Of a DNA stretch of 64,000 nucleotides, positions 29,339 through 38,140 are shown piece after piece. The notes below the pieces were generated by a model. It searched no databases. It saw only the letters and a list, made by a program, of their open reading frames with translations, and had not been told where the DNA came from. Each line of letters starts with the position of its first letter. Within the stretch, counting starts at the first letter, position 1. The stretch is from Paracoccus marinus (GTDB taxonomy: Bacteria > Pseudomonadota > Alphaproteobacteria > Rhodobacterales > Rhodobacteraceae): the NCBI RefSeq assembly GCF_007018965.1, contig NZ_VJYZ01000010.1:62001-126000 (forward strand), read 5' to 3'. The position numbers and the translations under genes were made by a program.

Positions 29339-30508
29339 TCAGCGGCTTTCCGGGCGCATGACCTGCGGGGTCTCGTCCATGTGGTTCACCTTGGCCATGT
29401 GGTCGGCCACGTGCCCGACTTCGGCCAGCCATTCGCCGACCATCAGGGGATCGTCAGGGGCGGCGTGGACCCCCGGGGGGAAGGCGCCGCCATCCACCGC
29501 CGCCGCCGCCAGCGCGACCGGGTTCGACACCAGCCGCGCCATCGCCGAGCCCTTGTGCGAACCCTGCGCGTCCAGCACCCATTCCTTGTCGAACACCGCA
29601 GCGCCGTCCCGTTCGGCACGCAGCCGCACGAACAGGACCACCCGGTCTGGTTCCTGCGGGTCATAGGCGTGGCTGGCCCACAGCTCGTCCGCCATCTGCT
29701 GCAGGCGCACGTCGCCTTCGGGGCCGGTCAGCCCCTCGACCTCGGCGAAGATGTCGGCCCATGCCTCGGACCAGCCCTTCAGGCGGATGGTGCCGCGGAC
29801 GAAATCGTGCAGCGTCCATTGGGGATCGAAGCCGTAGTGGTCGATGAACTCGGTCGAGTCGCGGTTGGGATAGATCTCGAACCGCTCGGGCGTGGGCAGG
29901 GGCGCGTCATAGGGTTCGATCGCGTGCCACGGACGTTCGACCACGCGGTCCGCGCCGCCCCGGATCGACCGCGAGGGGGCGCGCAGCGCGCGCAGCACGC
30001 CCAGCGGCGACCAGCTGAACTTGTAGCGGAACGGGTTGGGATGGCGCGGGATGCCGCCGCAATAGCTCGTAAAGCTGACCACATCGCCCGGCTGCGCGAT
30101 CTGGCGGTAGTCGGCGACCAGGTCGTGGGCCATCAGGTGGTCGATGCCGGGATCCAGCCCGACTTCGTTCACCAGCGCGACGCCGGCGTCGCGCGCGCGC
30201 GCGTCCATCGCCGCCATCGCGGGCGAGATGTAGGACGAGCTGACGAAGTTCGCGCCCGCGTCCAGGCACAGCTCGGCGATGCCGGGATGCAGGTCGGCGG
30301 GCAGCATCGACACGACCGTGTCGCCGGGCCGGACGGCGGCGCGGATGTCGTCCAGCGAAAAGCCGTGGATGTCGTCGGTGAGGTCGCCCACCGCCGCCTG
30401 CGCCACGTCCAGTTCCCGGTTCCAGACCGTGACCTTGCGCCCCTCGGCCAGAAGCCTCCGCAGGCCGGGGACCGACGACAGCCCGGTGCCTATCCAGTGG
30501 ATCGTCAT
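29339..30508 (-). CDS. Saccharopine dehydrogenase family protein (Lys9/SDH-like)
   Basis: The 389-residue protein starts with an NAD(P)-binding segment (WIGTGLSSVPGLRRLLAEGR) and contains NEVGLDPGIDHLMAHDL at about residues 136-152, the hallmark of the saccharopine reductase/dehydrogenase (glutamate-forming) family, followed by the TSYCGGIPRHPNPFRYKFSW region. It is expected to interconvert saccharopine with aminoadipate semialdehyde plus glutamate. The start at 30508 overlaps the stop of the upstream lysine-forming homolog by 4 bp. Together the two genes resemble a split version of the bifunctional LKR/SDH of animals and plants. Confidence 0.9.
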   Translation of the reverse strand: MTIHWIGTGLSSVPGLRRLLAEGRKVTVWNRELDVAQAAVGDLTDDIHGFSLDDIRAAVRPGDTVVSMLPADLHPGIAELCLDAGANFVSSSYISPAMAAMDARARDAGVALVNEVGLDPGIDHLMAHDLVADYRQIAQPGDVVSFTSYCGGIPRHPNPFRYKFSWSPLGVLRALRAPSRSIRGGADRVVERPWHAIEPYDAPLPTPERFEIYPNRDSTEFIDHYGFDPQWTLHDFVRGTIRLKGWSEAWADIFAEVEGLTGPEGDVRLQQMADELWASHAYDPQEPDRVVLFVRLRAERDGAAVFDKEWVLDAQGSHKGSAMARLVSNPVALAAAAVDGGAFPPGVHAAPDDPLMVGEWLAEVGHVADHMAKVNHMDETPQVMRPESR

Positions 30509-31566
30509 GCGGGAACCCCCTTCAGCGTGGTGTCGAAGACGTCGGCCGCGCGGCCCCACGGCCCTGTGTCCAGCCGGTCAAGCTGGCGCAGCACCGGCAG
30601 CAGCTGCTGGGAATAATCAAGGCTCGATTCACGCGGCAGCAGCGACGGCAGGTTGTCGATCGCCATCACGTCGAGCGGCGGGTGGTCGGCCACCCGCACG
30701 GCGGGCGCGATCCAGTTCGTGATCCGGTCATAGACCGGCACCGGGTTGTAGGGCCCGTCGGGGTCGCAGGCCACGTCGCCGATCACCGTCAGGCGGCGCG
30801 GGCCGCCGAGCGCCGCGTGCGGGACGAACACCGGGCTGCCGGGGCGGGCGAAGATGCAGTTCAAAAACAGGTCGTGGGCCATGATTTCGGGGAACGGCCC
30901 GCCGTGGCTCGTATCCGCCGATCCCCAGCGGGTGACGGGCAGGCCCATCTCGGCCAGCAGGTCCGACGCGCCGGTGCCGACCCGCCCGCGCGCGCCAACG
31001 ACGATCGCGGTGGGTCGCGCCTGCCCGGTCGCGTCGATTTCGGCCCGCAGCGCATCGGTCAGCGCGTGGCGGTCGGGATAGGGATCGACCGGGCCGCAGA
31101 TCTCGCCCCGCTGCTGGGCGGCCCAGCATTTCAGGCTGACCGCCGCGCCCGCGAACCCGGCCCAATAGCCGAACGCGGCCAGCCTGCGCCCGCTTTCGTC
31201 CACCAGGTATTCCAGATCGTAAAGCCGCCCCCCGCCGGCGCGGAACCGCCTGAGCAGCGTCTCGGCCGAGCGCTGGCCCTTGAAGGCGTGGCCGAACATG
31301 ATGTGGCGGTGCGGCAGGACGGAATTGTCCTCGGGCAGTTCCTTGAGGCCAAAGACGATGGCGTCGGGCGGGGCTGCGGTCCACGATCCTTCGGGGGCGA
31401 TCCGCGCGCCCGCCGCCGCGTAGCCGTCGATCGGCAGGATGCGGCGGGCGCTGTCCTCGACCGTGACGGTGAAGCCCTGGGCGATCAGGTCGGCCACGCC
31501 GTCGGGGGTGATCCCGACCCTGTCCTCGTTCCGCCGGCTTTCGGCGCGGACCCACAGATGCGTCAT
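30505..31566 (-). CDS. Saccharopine dehydrogenase, L-lysine-forming type (Lys1/LKR-like)
   Basis: This 353-residue member of the Lys1/alanine dehydrogenase-like superfamily begins MTHLWVRAESRRNEDRVGIT and carries the lysine-binding segment FGHAFKGQ near residue 95, the NAD site IVVGARGRVGTGASDLLAEMG (about 188-208) and WGSADTSHGGPF. It should join or split lysine and 2-oxoglutarate via saccharopine. In bacteria this pathway usually degrades lysine. It is the first gene of a tightly coupled pair with the glutamate-forming partner. An alanine dehydrogenase relative is a less likely alternative. Confidence 0.88.
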   Translation of the reverse strand: MTHLWVRAESRRNEDRVGITPDGVADLIAQGFTVTVEDSARRILPIDGYAAAGARIAPEGSWTAAPPDAIVFGLKELPEDNSVLPHRHIMFGHAFKGQRSAETLLRRFRAGGGRLYDLEYLVDESGRRLAAFGYWAGFAGAAVSLKCWAAQQRGEICGPVDPYPDRHALTDALRAEIDATGQARPTAIVVGARGRVGTGASDLLAEMGLPVTRWGSADTSHGGPFPEIMAHDLFLNCIFARPGSPVFVPHAALGGPRRLTVIGDVACDPDGPYNPVPVYDRITNWIAPAVRVADHPPLDVMAIDNLPSLLPRESSLDYSQQLLPVLRQLDRLDTGPWGRAADVFDTTLKGVPA

Positions 31567-31593
31567 GCGGCGATCCTTTTCATCAAAGACCCG

Positions 31594-32424
31594 TCAGGGA
31601 AACTGGTGCGCCGGGGTGGCCGTGGGCCGCCGCGCGCCCCGGAACGGCCCGTCGCCCGCCGCGTCGATGCGGGCGATGGCGGCGGCGATATCCTCGGTCA
31701 CGACCGACATGGTGAAGGCGGTCGCGTGGACCATGGTCGAGCCGTCCAGCGCCATGGCGACATGGCCGGGCCAGAACAGCAGGTCGCCGCGCCGGATGTC
31801 GGCGGTTTCGGGGAACGCCTGCGCCTGCAGGTCGCTGTCGCCGGGGCAGGCGATGGCACAGGCGTGAAGCGCCGCCTGCGCCAGACCCGAGCAGTCGATC
31901 CCCGCGCGGCTGTTTCCGCCCCAGAGATAGGGCGTGCCCAGCAGCGACAGCGCCACGGCGGCGGGATCGGCGGCGGGTTCGGCGGCGATGTGCTGGACCG
32001 GGACGTAAAGCCCGTCGGTCAGGCGGACGAACCTGCCCTCGATGCCTGCGACCGACAGCCGCGCGCCAAGGGACAGGCCGATCCGCTCGCCCTGCTTGAA
32101 GTCGGGATGGGGATACAGATGCGTCGCGGGCGCGCTGACGCGGTGGGTGATCGGCGTCAGGTCGTCGGTCAGGTGGCTGGTCACCACCCAGCCGCAATAG
32201 CCGTCGGCGGCGGCCTGCACAAAGGACCAGCCGTCGCGATCCTCGATCACCGTCACGTCGGCGCCCAGAAGCAGCTGCCGGTCACGGGCGCCCTGCGGCG
32301 CGCGGCGCAGGTCCGACAGCGCGGCGGCGATCCGCATCGGGCGGCCGTCGGTCATCGTCTCGCGCGCGATGCCCACGCCGCGAAGCGCGGTGCGGTCCGA
32401 CGCCGGGCTCAGGCGGCGGTCCAT
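31594..32424 (-). CDS. NlpC/P60 family peptidoglycan hydrolase
   Basis: The 276-residue protein has two SH3-like segments (about residues 38-90 and 105-148) followed by an NlpC/P60 cysteine peptidase domain. The catalytic residues are Cys178 (GIDCSG), His221 (WPGHVAM) and His233 (MVHATAF). Such enzymes cleave gamma-D-Glu-diaminopimelate bonds in peptide stems. No signal peptide is visible, so it may act on recycled muropeptides in the cytoplasm. Its ATG shares a base with the stop of the upstream M17 aminopeptidase, so the two are coupled. Confidence 0.92.
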   Translation of the reverse strand: MDRRLSPASDRTALRGVGIARETMTDGRPMRIAAALSDLRRAPQGARDRQLLLGADVTVIEDRDGWSFVQAAADGYCGWVVTSHLTDDLTPITHRVSAPATHLYPHPDFKQGERIGLSLGARLSVAGIEGRFVRLTDGLYVPVQHIAAEPAADPAAVALSLLGTPYLWGGNSRAGIDCSGLAQAALHACAIACPGDSDLQAQAFPETADIRRGDLLFWPGHVAMALDGSTMVHATAFTMSVVTEDIAAAIARIDAAGDGPFRGARRPTATPAHQFP

Positions 32425-33809
32425 CAGGCGATGCCCGGCAGCGCGTGCAGGATCGCGCGCATCCCCTGGCCCACGCCGCCCTTGGCGCGTCCGGGCGCAG
32501 GCGAAGGCTGCCAGCCGTAGATGTCGAAATGGGCGTAGGCGGCCGCGCCTTCGGTGAAGCGGCGCAGGAACAGCGCGGCGGTGATCGCGCCCGCGAAGCC
32601 GCCGCCCGGCGCGTTGTCGAGATCGGCGATCGTCGGCTCGATCAGCGCCTCGTAGGGTTCCCAGAACGGCATCCGCCAGATCGGGTCGGCGTTGTCGCGG
32701 CCCGCGTGGTAAAGCGCGTCCGCGATCCGCTCGTCATCGCAGAAGAACGGCGGCAGGTCCGGGCCCAGCGCGACCCGCGCGGCCCCCGTCAGCGTCGCCA
32801 TGCTGACGAGCAGCGCGGGCTTTTCCTCGGCCGCGAGCGCCAGCGCGTCGGCCAGCACCAGCCGCCCTTCGGCGTCGGTGTTGTTGATTTCGACCGTCGG
32901 GCCCTTGCGGCTGGTCAGCACGTCGCCGGGACGGAAGGCGTTGCCCGCGATCGCGTTTTCCACCGCCGGGATCAGCACCCGCAACCCGCCCGCGCGCCCC
33001 AGCCGGGCCAGCGTCTCGGCAAGGCCCAGCACGTTCGCGGCCCCGCCCATGTCCTTTTTCATCAGCAGCATCGAGGCGGCGGGCTTGATGTCCAGCCCGC
33101 CGGTGTCGAAGCACACGCCCTTGCCGACCAGCGTGACCGCGGGCCCTTCGCCCGGAAAGCGGATGTCGATCAGCCGCGGCGCTTGCGCGGCGGCGCGCCC
33201 GACCGCGTGGATCATGGGAAAGTTCCGCGCCAGCAGGTCGTCGCCCGCGATGACCGTGATCCCGGCGCCGTGGCGTTCCGCCAGCGCGCGCGCCGCCGCT
33301 TCCAGCGCGTCCGGGCCCATGTCCGAGGCGGGTGTGTTGATGAGATCGCGGGCGAGGTATTCGCCCGCCGCCTGCGCCAGCACCAGATCGGCGTCCACGC
33401 CCGGCGGGCAGACCAGCCGCGCGCGCGGCGGCTCGCCCTTCTTGTAGCGGTCGAAGCGGTATTCCGCGAACAGCCAGCCGAGCGCGCCGTGGGCGAGGTC
33501 GTAGTTTTCGGGCGCCGCCTTGATCCGCCAGCTTCCCGCAGGCAAGGCGTCGGCCGCGCGGGCCAGGGTGAAGCGTTCGCGCGCGGGCCGGTCGGCGGGT
33601 GTCGCGGGCGTGCCGATGCCGAACAGCGCGCCGCAAAGGCCGGCGTCGCCCGGCAGCAGGCAGACCTGCCCCGGCTTGCCCGTGAACCCCGTCGCCGCGG
33701 GCCACGCCGGATCGACGCCGTCGGGCAGGATCGGCCCGTCCGCGCCCTGCGGCACCAGCCACAAGGGGCGGCTGTCTGCGTCGGCGGCGGCAAAGGCGGG
33801 CGGGGTCAT
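32424..33809 (-). CDS. Leucyl aminopeptidase family protein (M17)
   Basis: The 461-residue peptidase has the M17 metal-binding core: VGKGVCFDTGGLDIKPA (Lys and Asp ligands) and the signature NTDAEGRLVLADAL. The N-terminal regulatory domain is present but short. The start at 33809 is chosen because the residues before it in the open frame are non-conserved. M17 enzymes remove N-terminal residues from peptides in the cytoplasm with two divalent metals. Coupling to the NlpC/P60 gene suggests joint processing of peptides, possibly cell-wall derived. Divergent from asd. Confidence 0.92.
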   Translation of the reverse strand: MTPPAFAAADADSRPLWLVPQGADGPILPDGVDPAWPAATGFTGKPGQVCLLPGDAGLCGALFGIGTPATPADRPARERFTLARAADALPAGSWRIKAAPENYDLAHGALGWLFAEYRFDRYKKGEPPRARLVCPPGVDADLVLAQAAGEYLARDLINTPASDMGPDALEAAARALAERHGAGITVIAGDDLLARNFPMIHAVGRAAAQAPRLIDIRFPGEGPAVTLVGKGVCFDTGGLDIKPAASMLLMKKDMGGAANVLGLAETLARLGRAGGLRVLIPAVENAIAGNAFRPGDVLTSRKGPTVEINNTDAEGRLVLADALALAAEEKPALLVSMATLTGAARVALGPDLPPFFCDDERIADALYHAGRDNADPIWRMPFWEPYEALIEPTIADLDNAPGGGFAGAITAALFLRRFTEGAAAYAHFDIYGWQPSPAPGRAKGGVGQGMRAILHALPGIA

Positions 33810-34005
33810 CGGCAGGCTCCTGCTGGCAGTGGAATGTTTGTCGGCGCGATCATGGCACAATGGAAGCCCGGCGGGCATCCTGCCAGCGCACGGCTTCAAT
33901 CCGCCAGCGCGCAGGGGGCGCGGCCCACGCACCGTAAATCCTGCGCCCTTCACTTTTCCCGGCGTTTCCGCTAACCGCGCACGTCTGCACCTGAAAGGAA
34001 CGTCG

Positions 34006-35028
34006 ATGGGCTACAAGGTCGTCGTCGCGGGCGCCACGGGGAACGTGGGCCGCGAAATGCTGAACATCCTCGCCGAGCGGGAGTTTCCGGCCGACGAGGT
34101 CGTGGCGCTCGCCTCGCGCCGCAGCCTCGGGACCGAGGTCAGCTTCGGCGACAAGACCCTCAAGACCCGCGATATCGAGGGCTTCGACTTCACCGGCTAC
34201 GACATCGCGCTGTTCGCGATCGGGTCCGAGGCGACGAAGCAGTATGCCCCCATCGCCGCCAAGGCGGGCTGCGTCGTGATCGACAACTCCAGCCTTTATC
34301 GCTACGACCCCGACGTGCCGCTGATCGTGCCCGAGGTGAACGCCGACGCGATCACGGGCTATGCCAAGCGCAACATCATCGCCAACCCCAACTGCTCGAC
34401 CGCGCAGATGGTCGTGGCGCTGAAGCCGCTGCACGACCGCGCCCGGATCAAGCGCGTCGTCGTCGCGACCTACCAGTCGGTCAGCGGCGCGGGCAAGGAC
34501 GGCATGGACGAGCTGTGGTCACAGACCAAGGGCATGTACGTGCCGGGGCAGGAGGTCGCGCCGAAGAAGTTCCAGAAGCAGATCGCCTTCAACGTGATCC
34601 CGCAGATCGACGTGTTCCTGGATTCCGGCGACACCAAGGAAGAATGGAAGATGGTCGCCGAGACCAAGAAGATCCTCGACACCAAGGTGAAGGTCACGTC
34701 GACCTGCGTCCGGGTGCCGGTGTTCGTCGGCCACTCCGAGGCGATCAACGTCGAGTTCGAGGACTTTCTGGACGAGGACGAGGCCCGCGACATCCTGCGC
34801 GAGGCGCCCGGCGTCCTGGTGATCGACAAGCGCGAGCCCGGCGGCTACGCGACCCCGGTCGAATGCGTCGGCGACTACGCGACGTTCGTGTCGCGGATTC
34901 GGCAGGATTCCACGGTCGAAAACGGCCTGAACCTGTGGTGCGTCAGCGACAACCTGCGCAAGGGCGCGGCGCTGAACGCGGTGCAAATCGCCGAGCTGCT
35001 GGGGAATCGGGTGCTGAAGAAGGGGTGA
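34006..35028 (+). CDS. asd: Aspartate-semialdehyde dehydrogenase
   Basis: The 340-residue enzyme reduces aspartyl phosphate to aspartate semialdehyde, the branch point to lysine, methionine and threonine. Evidence is the NADP loop VVAGATGNVGREML at the start, the active-site Cys130 in ANPNCSTAQM, and the conserved C-terminal half with SVENGLNLW-like VENGLNLWCVSDN. The ATG at 34006 follows AAAGGA; the longer open frame from 33520 is antisense to the aminopeptidase. It is followed by an 11-bp hairpin. Confidence 0.97.
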   Translation: MGYKVVVAGATGNVGREMLNILAEREFPADEVVALASRRSLGTEVSFGDKTLKTRDIEGFDFTGYDIALFAIGSEATKQYAPIAAKAGCVVIDNSSLYRYDPDVPLIVPEVNADAITGYAKRNIIANPNCSTAQMVVALKPLHDRARIKRVVVATYQSVSGAGKDGMDELWSQTKGMYVPGQEVAPKKFQKQIAFNVIPQIDVFLDSGDTKEEWKMVAETKKILDTKVKVTSTCVRVPVFVGHSEAINVEFEDFLDEDEARDILREAPGVLVIDKREPGGYATPVECVGDYATFVSRIRQDSTVENGLNLWCVSDNLRKGAALNAVQIAELLGNRVLKKG

Positions 35029-35037
35029 GGGGCGGCC

Positions 35038-35062
35038 GCAAACAGTCCGGTGGACTGTTTGC
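35038..35062 (+). terminator. Hairpin after asd
   Basis: A perfect 11-bp inverted repeat (arms 35038-35048 and 35052-35062, loop GGT) begins 10 bp after the asd stop. The T-run lies inside the right arm, so it is a plausible but not classical terminator. An 11-base string just after its start of decay (35061-35071) recurs at a second hairpin at 43491. Confidence 0.6.
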
Positions 35063-35153
35063 AGCCCCGAACGCCCGAAGCGCAAGCGAAGGGCCGGAGG
35101 AGGGGCGGCCGCAGCGGCAGCGAAGGCCAGAGGATCGCCACCCCCCCCCACGC

Positions 35154-35178
35154 AAAAGGGCGCCCCACCGGCGCCCTT
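35154..35178 (-). terminator. Terminator after carbonic anhydrase
   Basis: A 9-bp perfect hairpin (arms 35156-35164 and 35170-35178, loop of 5) is followed on the minus strand by UUUU. It lies 7 bp after the end of the carbonic anhydrase gene. Confidence 0.75.
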
Positions 35179-35184
35179 CCCCCC

Positions 35185-35826
35185 TCAGATCACGTGAAAC
35201 CCGCTGTCGTCCAGCTGCCACAGCCGTCCGTCGCCGATGTCGTGGACGAGGCCGTGCAGCGTCATCTCGCCCGCCTCGACCTTGGCCGCGACGAACGGGA
35301 AGGTCATCAGGTTTTCCAGCGACACGACCACCGCCTGCCGTTCCAGTTCACCGATCCGCTCGGGCTCGGGCAGGTCTTTCACCCGCTCGTAGCCGGGGCG
35401 CAGGATGTCCATCCAGCGGCCGACGAAGCTGGTCTTTTCCTCGAGCTCGGGCGCGTGGCCCGAACACATCGCAAGGCAGCCCGCGACGCCGCCGCAATTC
35501 GTGTGCCCCACGACGATCAGGTGCGCGACCCGCAGCGTCTGCACCGCGTATTCCACCGCGGCCGACGTCCCGTGCTGTTCGCCGTCGGGCGCGTAGGCCG
35601 GCACCAGGTTTGCGATGTTGCGGTGGATGAAGAACTCGCCGTTGTCGGCCCCGAAGATCGAGGTGACGTGGACCCGCGAATCGCAGCAGGAAATCACCAT
35701 CGCCCGCGGCCGCTGGCCATCCTCGGCAAGCCTGCGGTACCAGGCGCGGTTTTCGGTGAACGCTGTCGCCTTCCAGCCGTGATAGCGCTGGACGAGATAG
35801 CTCGGCAGGGCCGTGACGTTCCGCAT
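35185..35826 (-). CDS. Beta-carbonic anhydrase
   Basis: The 213-residue enzyme interconverts CO2 and bicarbonate. The zinc-site residues Cys47, Asp49 and Arg51 lie in ISCCDSRV, and His108 with Cys111 lies in VGHTNCGG, the standard beta-class pattern. The protein is of normal length and has no signal peptide, so it is cytoplasmic. It is divergent from the hypothetical gene at 35970 and ends in a clear terminator, so it appears to be monocistronic. Confidence 0.95.
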   Translation of the reverse strand: MRNVTALPSYLVQRYHGWKATAFTENRAWYRRLAEDGQRPRAMVISCCDSRVHVTSIFGADNGEFFIHRNIANLVPAYAPDGEQHGTSAAVEYAVQTLRVAHLIVVGHTNCGGVAGCLAMCSGHAPELEEKTSFVGRWMDILRPGYERVKDLPEPERIGELERQAVVVSLENLMTFPFVAAKVEAGEMTLHGLVHDIGDGRLWQLDDSGFHVI

Positions 35827-35969
35827 GGCGCACCCCTCGGGTTGTTTCGCGCCCGAGTCTTAGAAGCGAAAAGCCTAAAGTTCGAGAGGCTTATCCGGGC
35901 CCGTGTAAGCTTTTCTTGACCCCGACGTGACAATGTTCCTGCGACCCAAGAGGAAGCGACAGGATCGAC

Positions 35970-36350
35970 ATGGCGACGTTGGCCAGGCTGGACATCACCG
36001 AGGACGTGCGCTTCGACGGGCGCAGGCTGGGCGCGATCATGGACGAGCTGGGCGAAAGCACGGCCGAAAGCGTCATCTGCGCGGCGCTGGAACAGCTGGC
36101 GAACGGGCTGTCGGCGACCCGCCGCGCGGCCCTTGCGGGGGATCGCGCGGGGACGGTGGCGCAGGCGGAATCGGTGGCGCGGCTGGCGTGGCAGCTTGGC
36201 CTCGTGTCGCTGGCGGGCGTCGCCGTGGACGTGGGGCGCTGCGCCGATCACCGCGATCAGGCGGCGCTGTCGGCGACGATGGCGCGGATGATGCGGGTCG
36301 GCCGCCGCTCGCTGACCGAGATCTGGGACGGGGTGGATATCGTCGCCTGA
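35970..36350 (+). CDS. Hypothetical helical protein
   Basis: The 126-residue protein is not recognised. It is mostly alpha-helical by composition, with long runs of Ala, Leu, Arg and Glu, no signal peptide and no membrane segment. A helix-rich layout with ARLAWQLGLVSLAGVAVDVG in the middle recalls four-helix Hpt-like phosphotransfer domains, but the usual His motif (xxHxxKG) is not seen. The upstream sequence has a purine-rich stretch (AAGAGGAAG) before the ATG. It is divergent from the carbonic anhydrase gene and convergent with a glycosyltransferase gene. Confidence 0.7.
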   Translation: MATLARLDITEDVRFDGRRLGAIMDELGESTAESVICAALEQLANGLSATRRAALAGDRAGTVAQAESVARLAWQLGLVSLAGVAVDVGRCADHRDQAALSATMARMMRVGRRSLTEIWDGVDIVA

Positions 36351-36374
36351 CGCGGGGGACGGGCGCGGCCCGTA

Positions 36375-36989
36375 TCAGTTCAGGTGCAGGCGGGGGTCCG
36401 ACCGGGCGCGCGCGCGGACCCAGCCCGCCTCGGCGGCGAAGTCATGGGGCACGTCCGCCGCGGTGCGCCGCCCCGACAGCGACTGCGAGGCGAAGAAGTC
36501 GAAGCCGTAAAGGTCGAGCCGCGCCAGCCCCGACCGCAGGCACAGGTCGATCATCATCGCCCCGGTGGTGGGCGGCGCGGCCAGCCGCGCCTTGAGCGCG
36601 CGATAGTCGCTCAGCGGGTGCAGGTAGAAGCCGGGCGCGCGCGCCGTGCGCCAGTCCAGCCGCTTGCGCTTGGGCGACATCCACAGGACCCGCCCCGGCG
36701 CGATCCGGTCGCGGTCGGCGCCCGGCAGGCGCGTCGCCAGCGCCAGCCAGTCGGTGCGGATGCCGTGGCTTGTCCGCGCGGGCATCGGAGCGCGGTTGAT
36801 GCGGATCACCAGATCGGCCGCGTCGATCGCCGCGCCGTGGCGCGCGGCCGCAAGCGCGCGGGCGTTGCCCACAAGCGCGACCCGGCGGCCGTCCAGTGCC
36901 GCCAGAAGATCGCGCTGCGGCACCGACAGCGCCGCCAGCGCGGTCTCGTCGCGCAGGGTCCGCGCAAGCAGGAAGCGCCAGCGCGTCAC
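36375..36989 (-). CDS. Glycosyltransferase family 29-like protein
   Basis: The 204-residue protein has RVALVGNARALAAARHGAAI and, just after it, DAADLVIRINRAPMP, which match the sialylmotif-L-like pattern of family 29 glycosyltransferases (a Gly-Asn loop, then Asp and an Arg-Asn pair). A second conserved block, MMIDLCLRSGLARLDLYGFD, follows near residue 155. It is shorter than eukaryotic sialyltransferases and has no membrane anchor. The start is a GTG at 36989 that overlaps the stop of the upstream glycosyltransferase gene (GTGA). Probably acts on surface polysaccharide or lipopolysaccharide; donor unknown. Confidence 0.78.
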   Translation of the reverse strand: MTRWRFLLARTLRDETALAALSVPQRDLLAALDGRRVALVGNARALAAARHGAAIDAADLVIRINRAPMPARTSHGIRTDWLALATRLPGADRDRIAPGRVLWMSPKRKRLDWRTARAPGFYLHPLSDYRALKARLAAPPTTGAMMIDLCLRSGLARLDLYGFDFFASQSLSGRRTAADVPHDFAAEAGWVRARARSDPRLHLN

Positions 36990-38038
36990 GCGAGAAGCTT
37001 CAGGTAGATGTCCACGATCGCCCGCGCCTCGACCTCGATTGCGTGGTTGCGGACCACGTGGCGGCGCGCGACCTCGCCCGCCCGCGCCCGCGCCGCGTCG
37101 TCGCCCAGCCAGCGGTCCAGCGCCCGGGCCAGCGCGTCCGCGTCGTCGCGCGGGACCAGCGTGCCGGTGTCGCCGTCGCGGATCAGCGCCTCGTACGCGC
37201 CGGCGCGGCTGGCGATGACGGGAACCCCGCAGGCCATCGCCTCGAGCGGGGTCAGGCCGAACCCTTCCCACCGCGCAGGCGCGGCGAACAGGTCCAGCGC
37301 CTGGTAGTGGCGGACGACCTGCTCCCACGGGATCTCGCCCAGGAAGCGGACGCGGTCACCGATCCCGGCGGCGCGGGCGCGGGCCATCAGGTCGCCGGCG
37401 AAGGCGCGGTTGTCGGGGGTGATGCGGCCGGTGAAGATCAGCTGCGCGCGGGGGTGGCGCGGAAAGACGCGGATCGCCGCCTCGACCAGCAGGTCCACGC
37501 CCTTTTGCGCCCGGACCCGCCCGAAGCAGCCGACCAGCACCGCGTCGGGGTCAAGGCCAAGGTCGCGGCGCAGCGCCGCCCGGTCGGGCGCGGGGCGGAA
37601 CACGTCCGTATCGACCCCGTGCAGGATCACCGTCGCCGGCCGTTCCAGAAAGCCCGCGGCCTGCGGCGAGGTCGCGATCACCGCGTCCTGCCGCCGGATC
37701 AGCCAGCGGGTCAAACCGGTATGCGCCCGCTGCGCCGCGCTGGTGAACAGCAGCCGGTAGCGCCGCCGCAGCAGGTGGCGCAGGACCAGCCCCAGCAGCA
37801 TTTCGGTGTTCCGCCGCGCGTGCCAGACCCGCCAGCGGTCGCGCGGCAGGGTCGCCGCGCGGGCGAGGGGGACGTGGGGCAGGTTGTCCGGCAGCCCCGG
37901 CCCCGTGGTCACGATCCCGATCATCCGCGCCTGCACCGGCACCAGCCGCACCACGGTCGCGGTCACGCCCGACAGGCGGCGCTTGAGGTTCGGGGCCACG
38001 ACCTCGATCAGGCTGCTGCGGGGGGCGGGCGTGGGCAT
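36986..38038 (-). CDS. Glycosyltransferase family 4 (LpcC-like)
   Basis: The 350-residue protein has the GT-B fold with GVDTDVFRP near the hinge, the donor-site segment GCFGRVRAQKGVDLLVEAA and the C-terminal EGFGLTPLEAMACGVPVIAS motif with the conserved Glu pair (E..FG....E). This resembles LpcC-type lipopolysaccharide core mannosyltransferases of alphaproteobacteria. The start at 38038 is preferred over one at 38080, but neither has a strong ribosome-binding site. It overlaps the family-29 gene by 4 bp, indicating one operon for surface glycans. Confidence 0.88.
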   Translation of the reverse strand: MPTPAPRSSLIEVVAPNLKRRLSGVTATVVRLVPVQARMIGIVTTGPGLPDNLPHVPLARAATLPRDRWRVWHARRNTEMLLGLVLRHLLRRRYRLLFTSAAQRAHTGLTRWLIRRQDAVIATSPQAAGFLERPATVILHGVDTDVFRPAPDRAALRRDLGLDPDAVLVGCFGRVRAQKGVDLLVEAAIRVFPRHPRAQLIFTGRITPDNRAFAGDLMARARAAGIGDRVRFLGEIPWEQVVRHYQALDLFAAPARWEGFGLTPLEAMACGVPVIASRAGAYEALIRDGDTGTLVPRDDADALARALDRWLGDDAARARAGEVARRHVVRNHAIEVEARAIVDIYLKLLA

Positions 38039-38140
38039 CGGCGGACCATCGGACAAGGGGCGACCCGCCAACCCATACACGGGATGCGGCCGGGTTCGCC
38101 ACTGCCGGGCGGCGGGGTGGCGCGGCGTCGGCGTGCGGCC

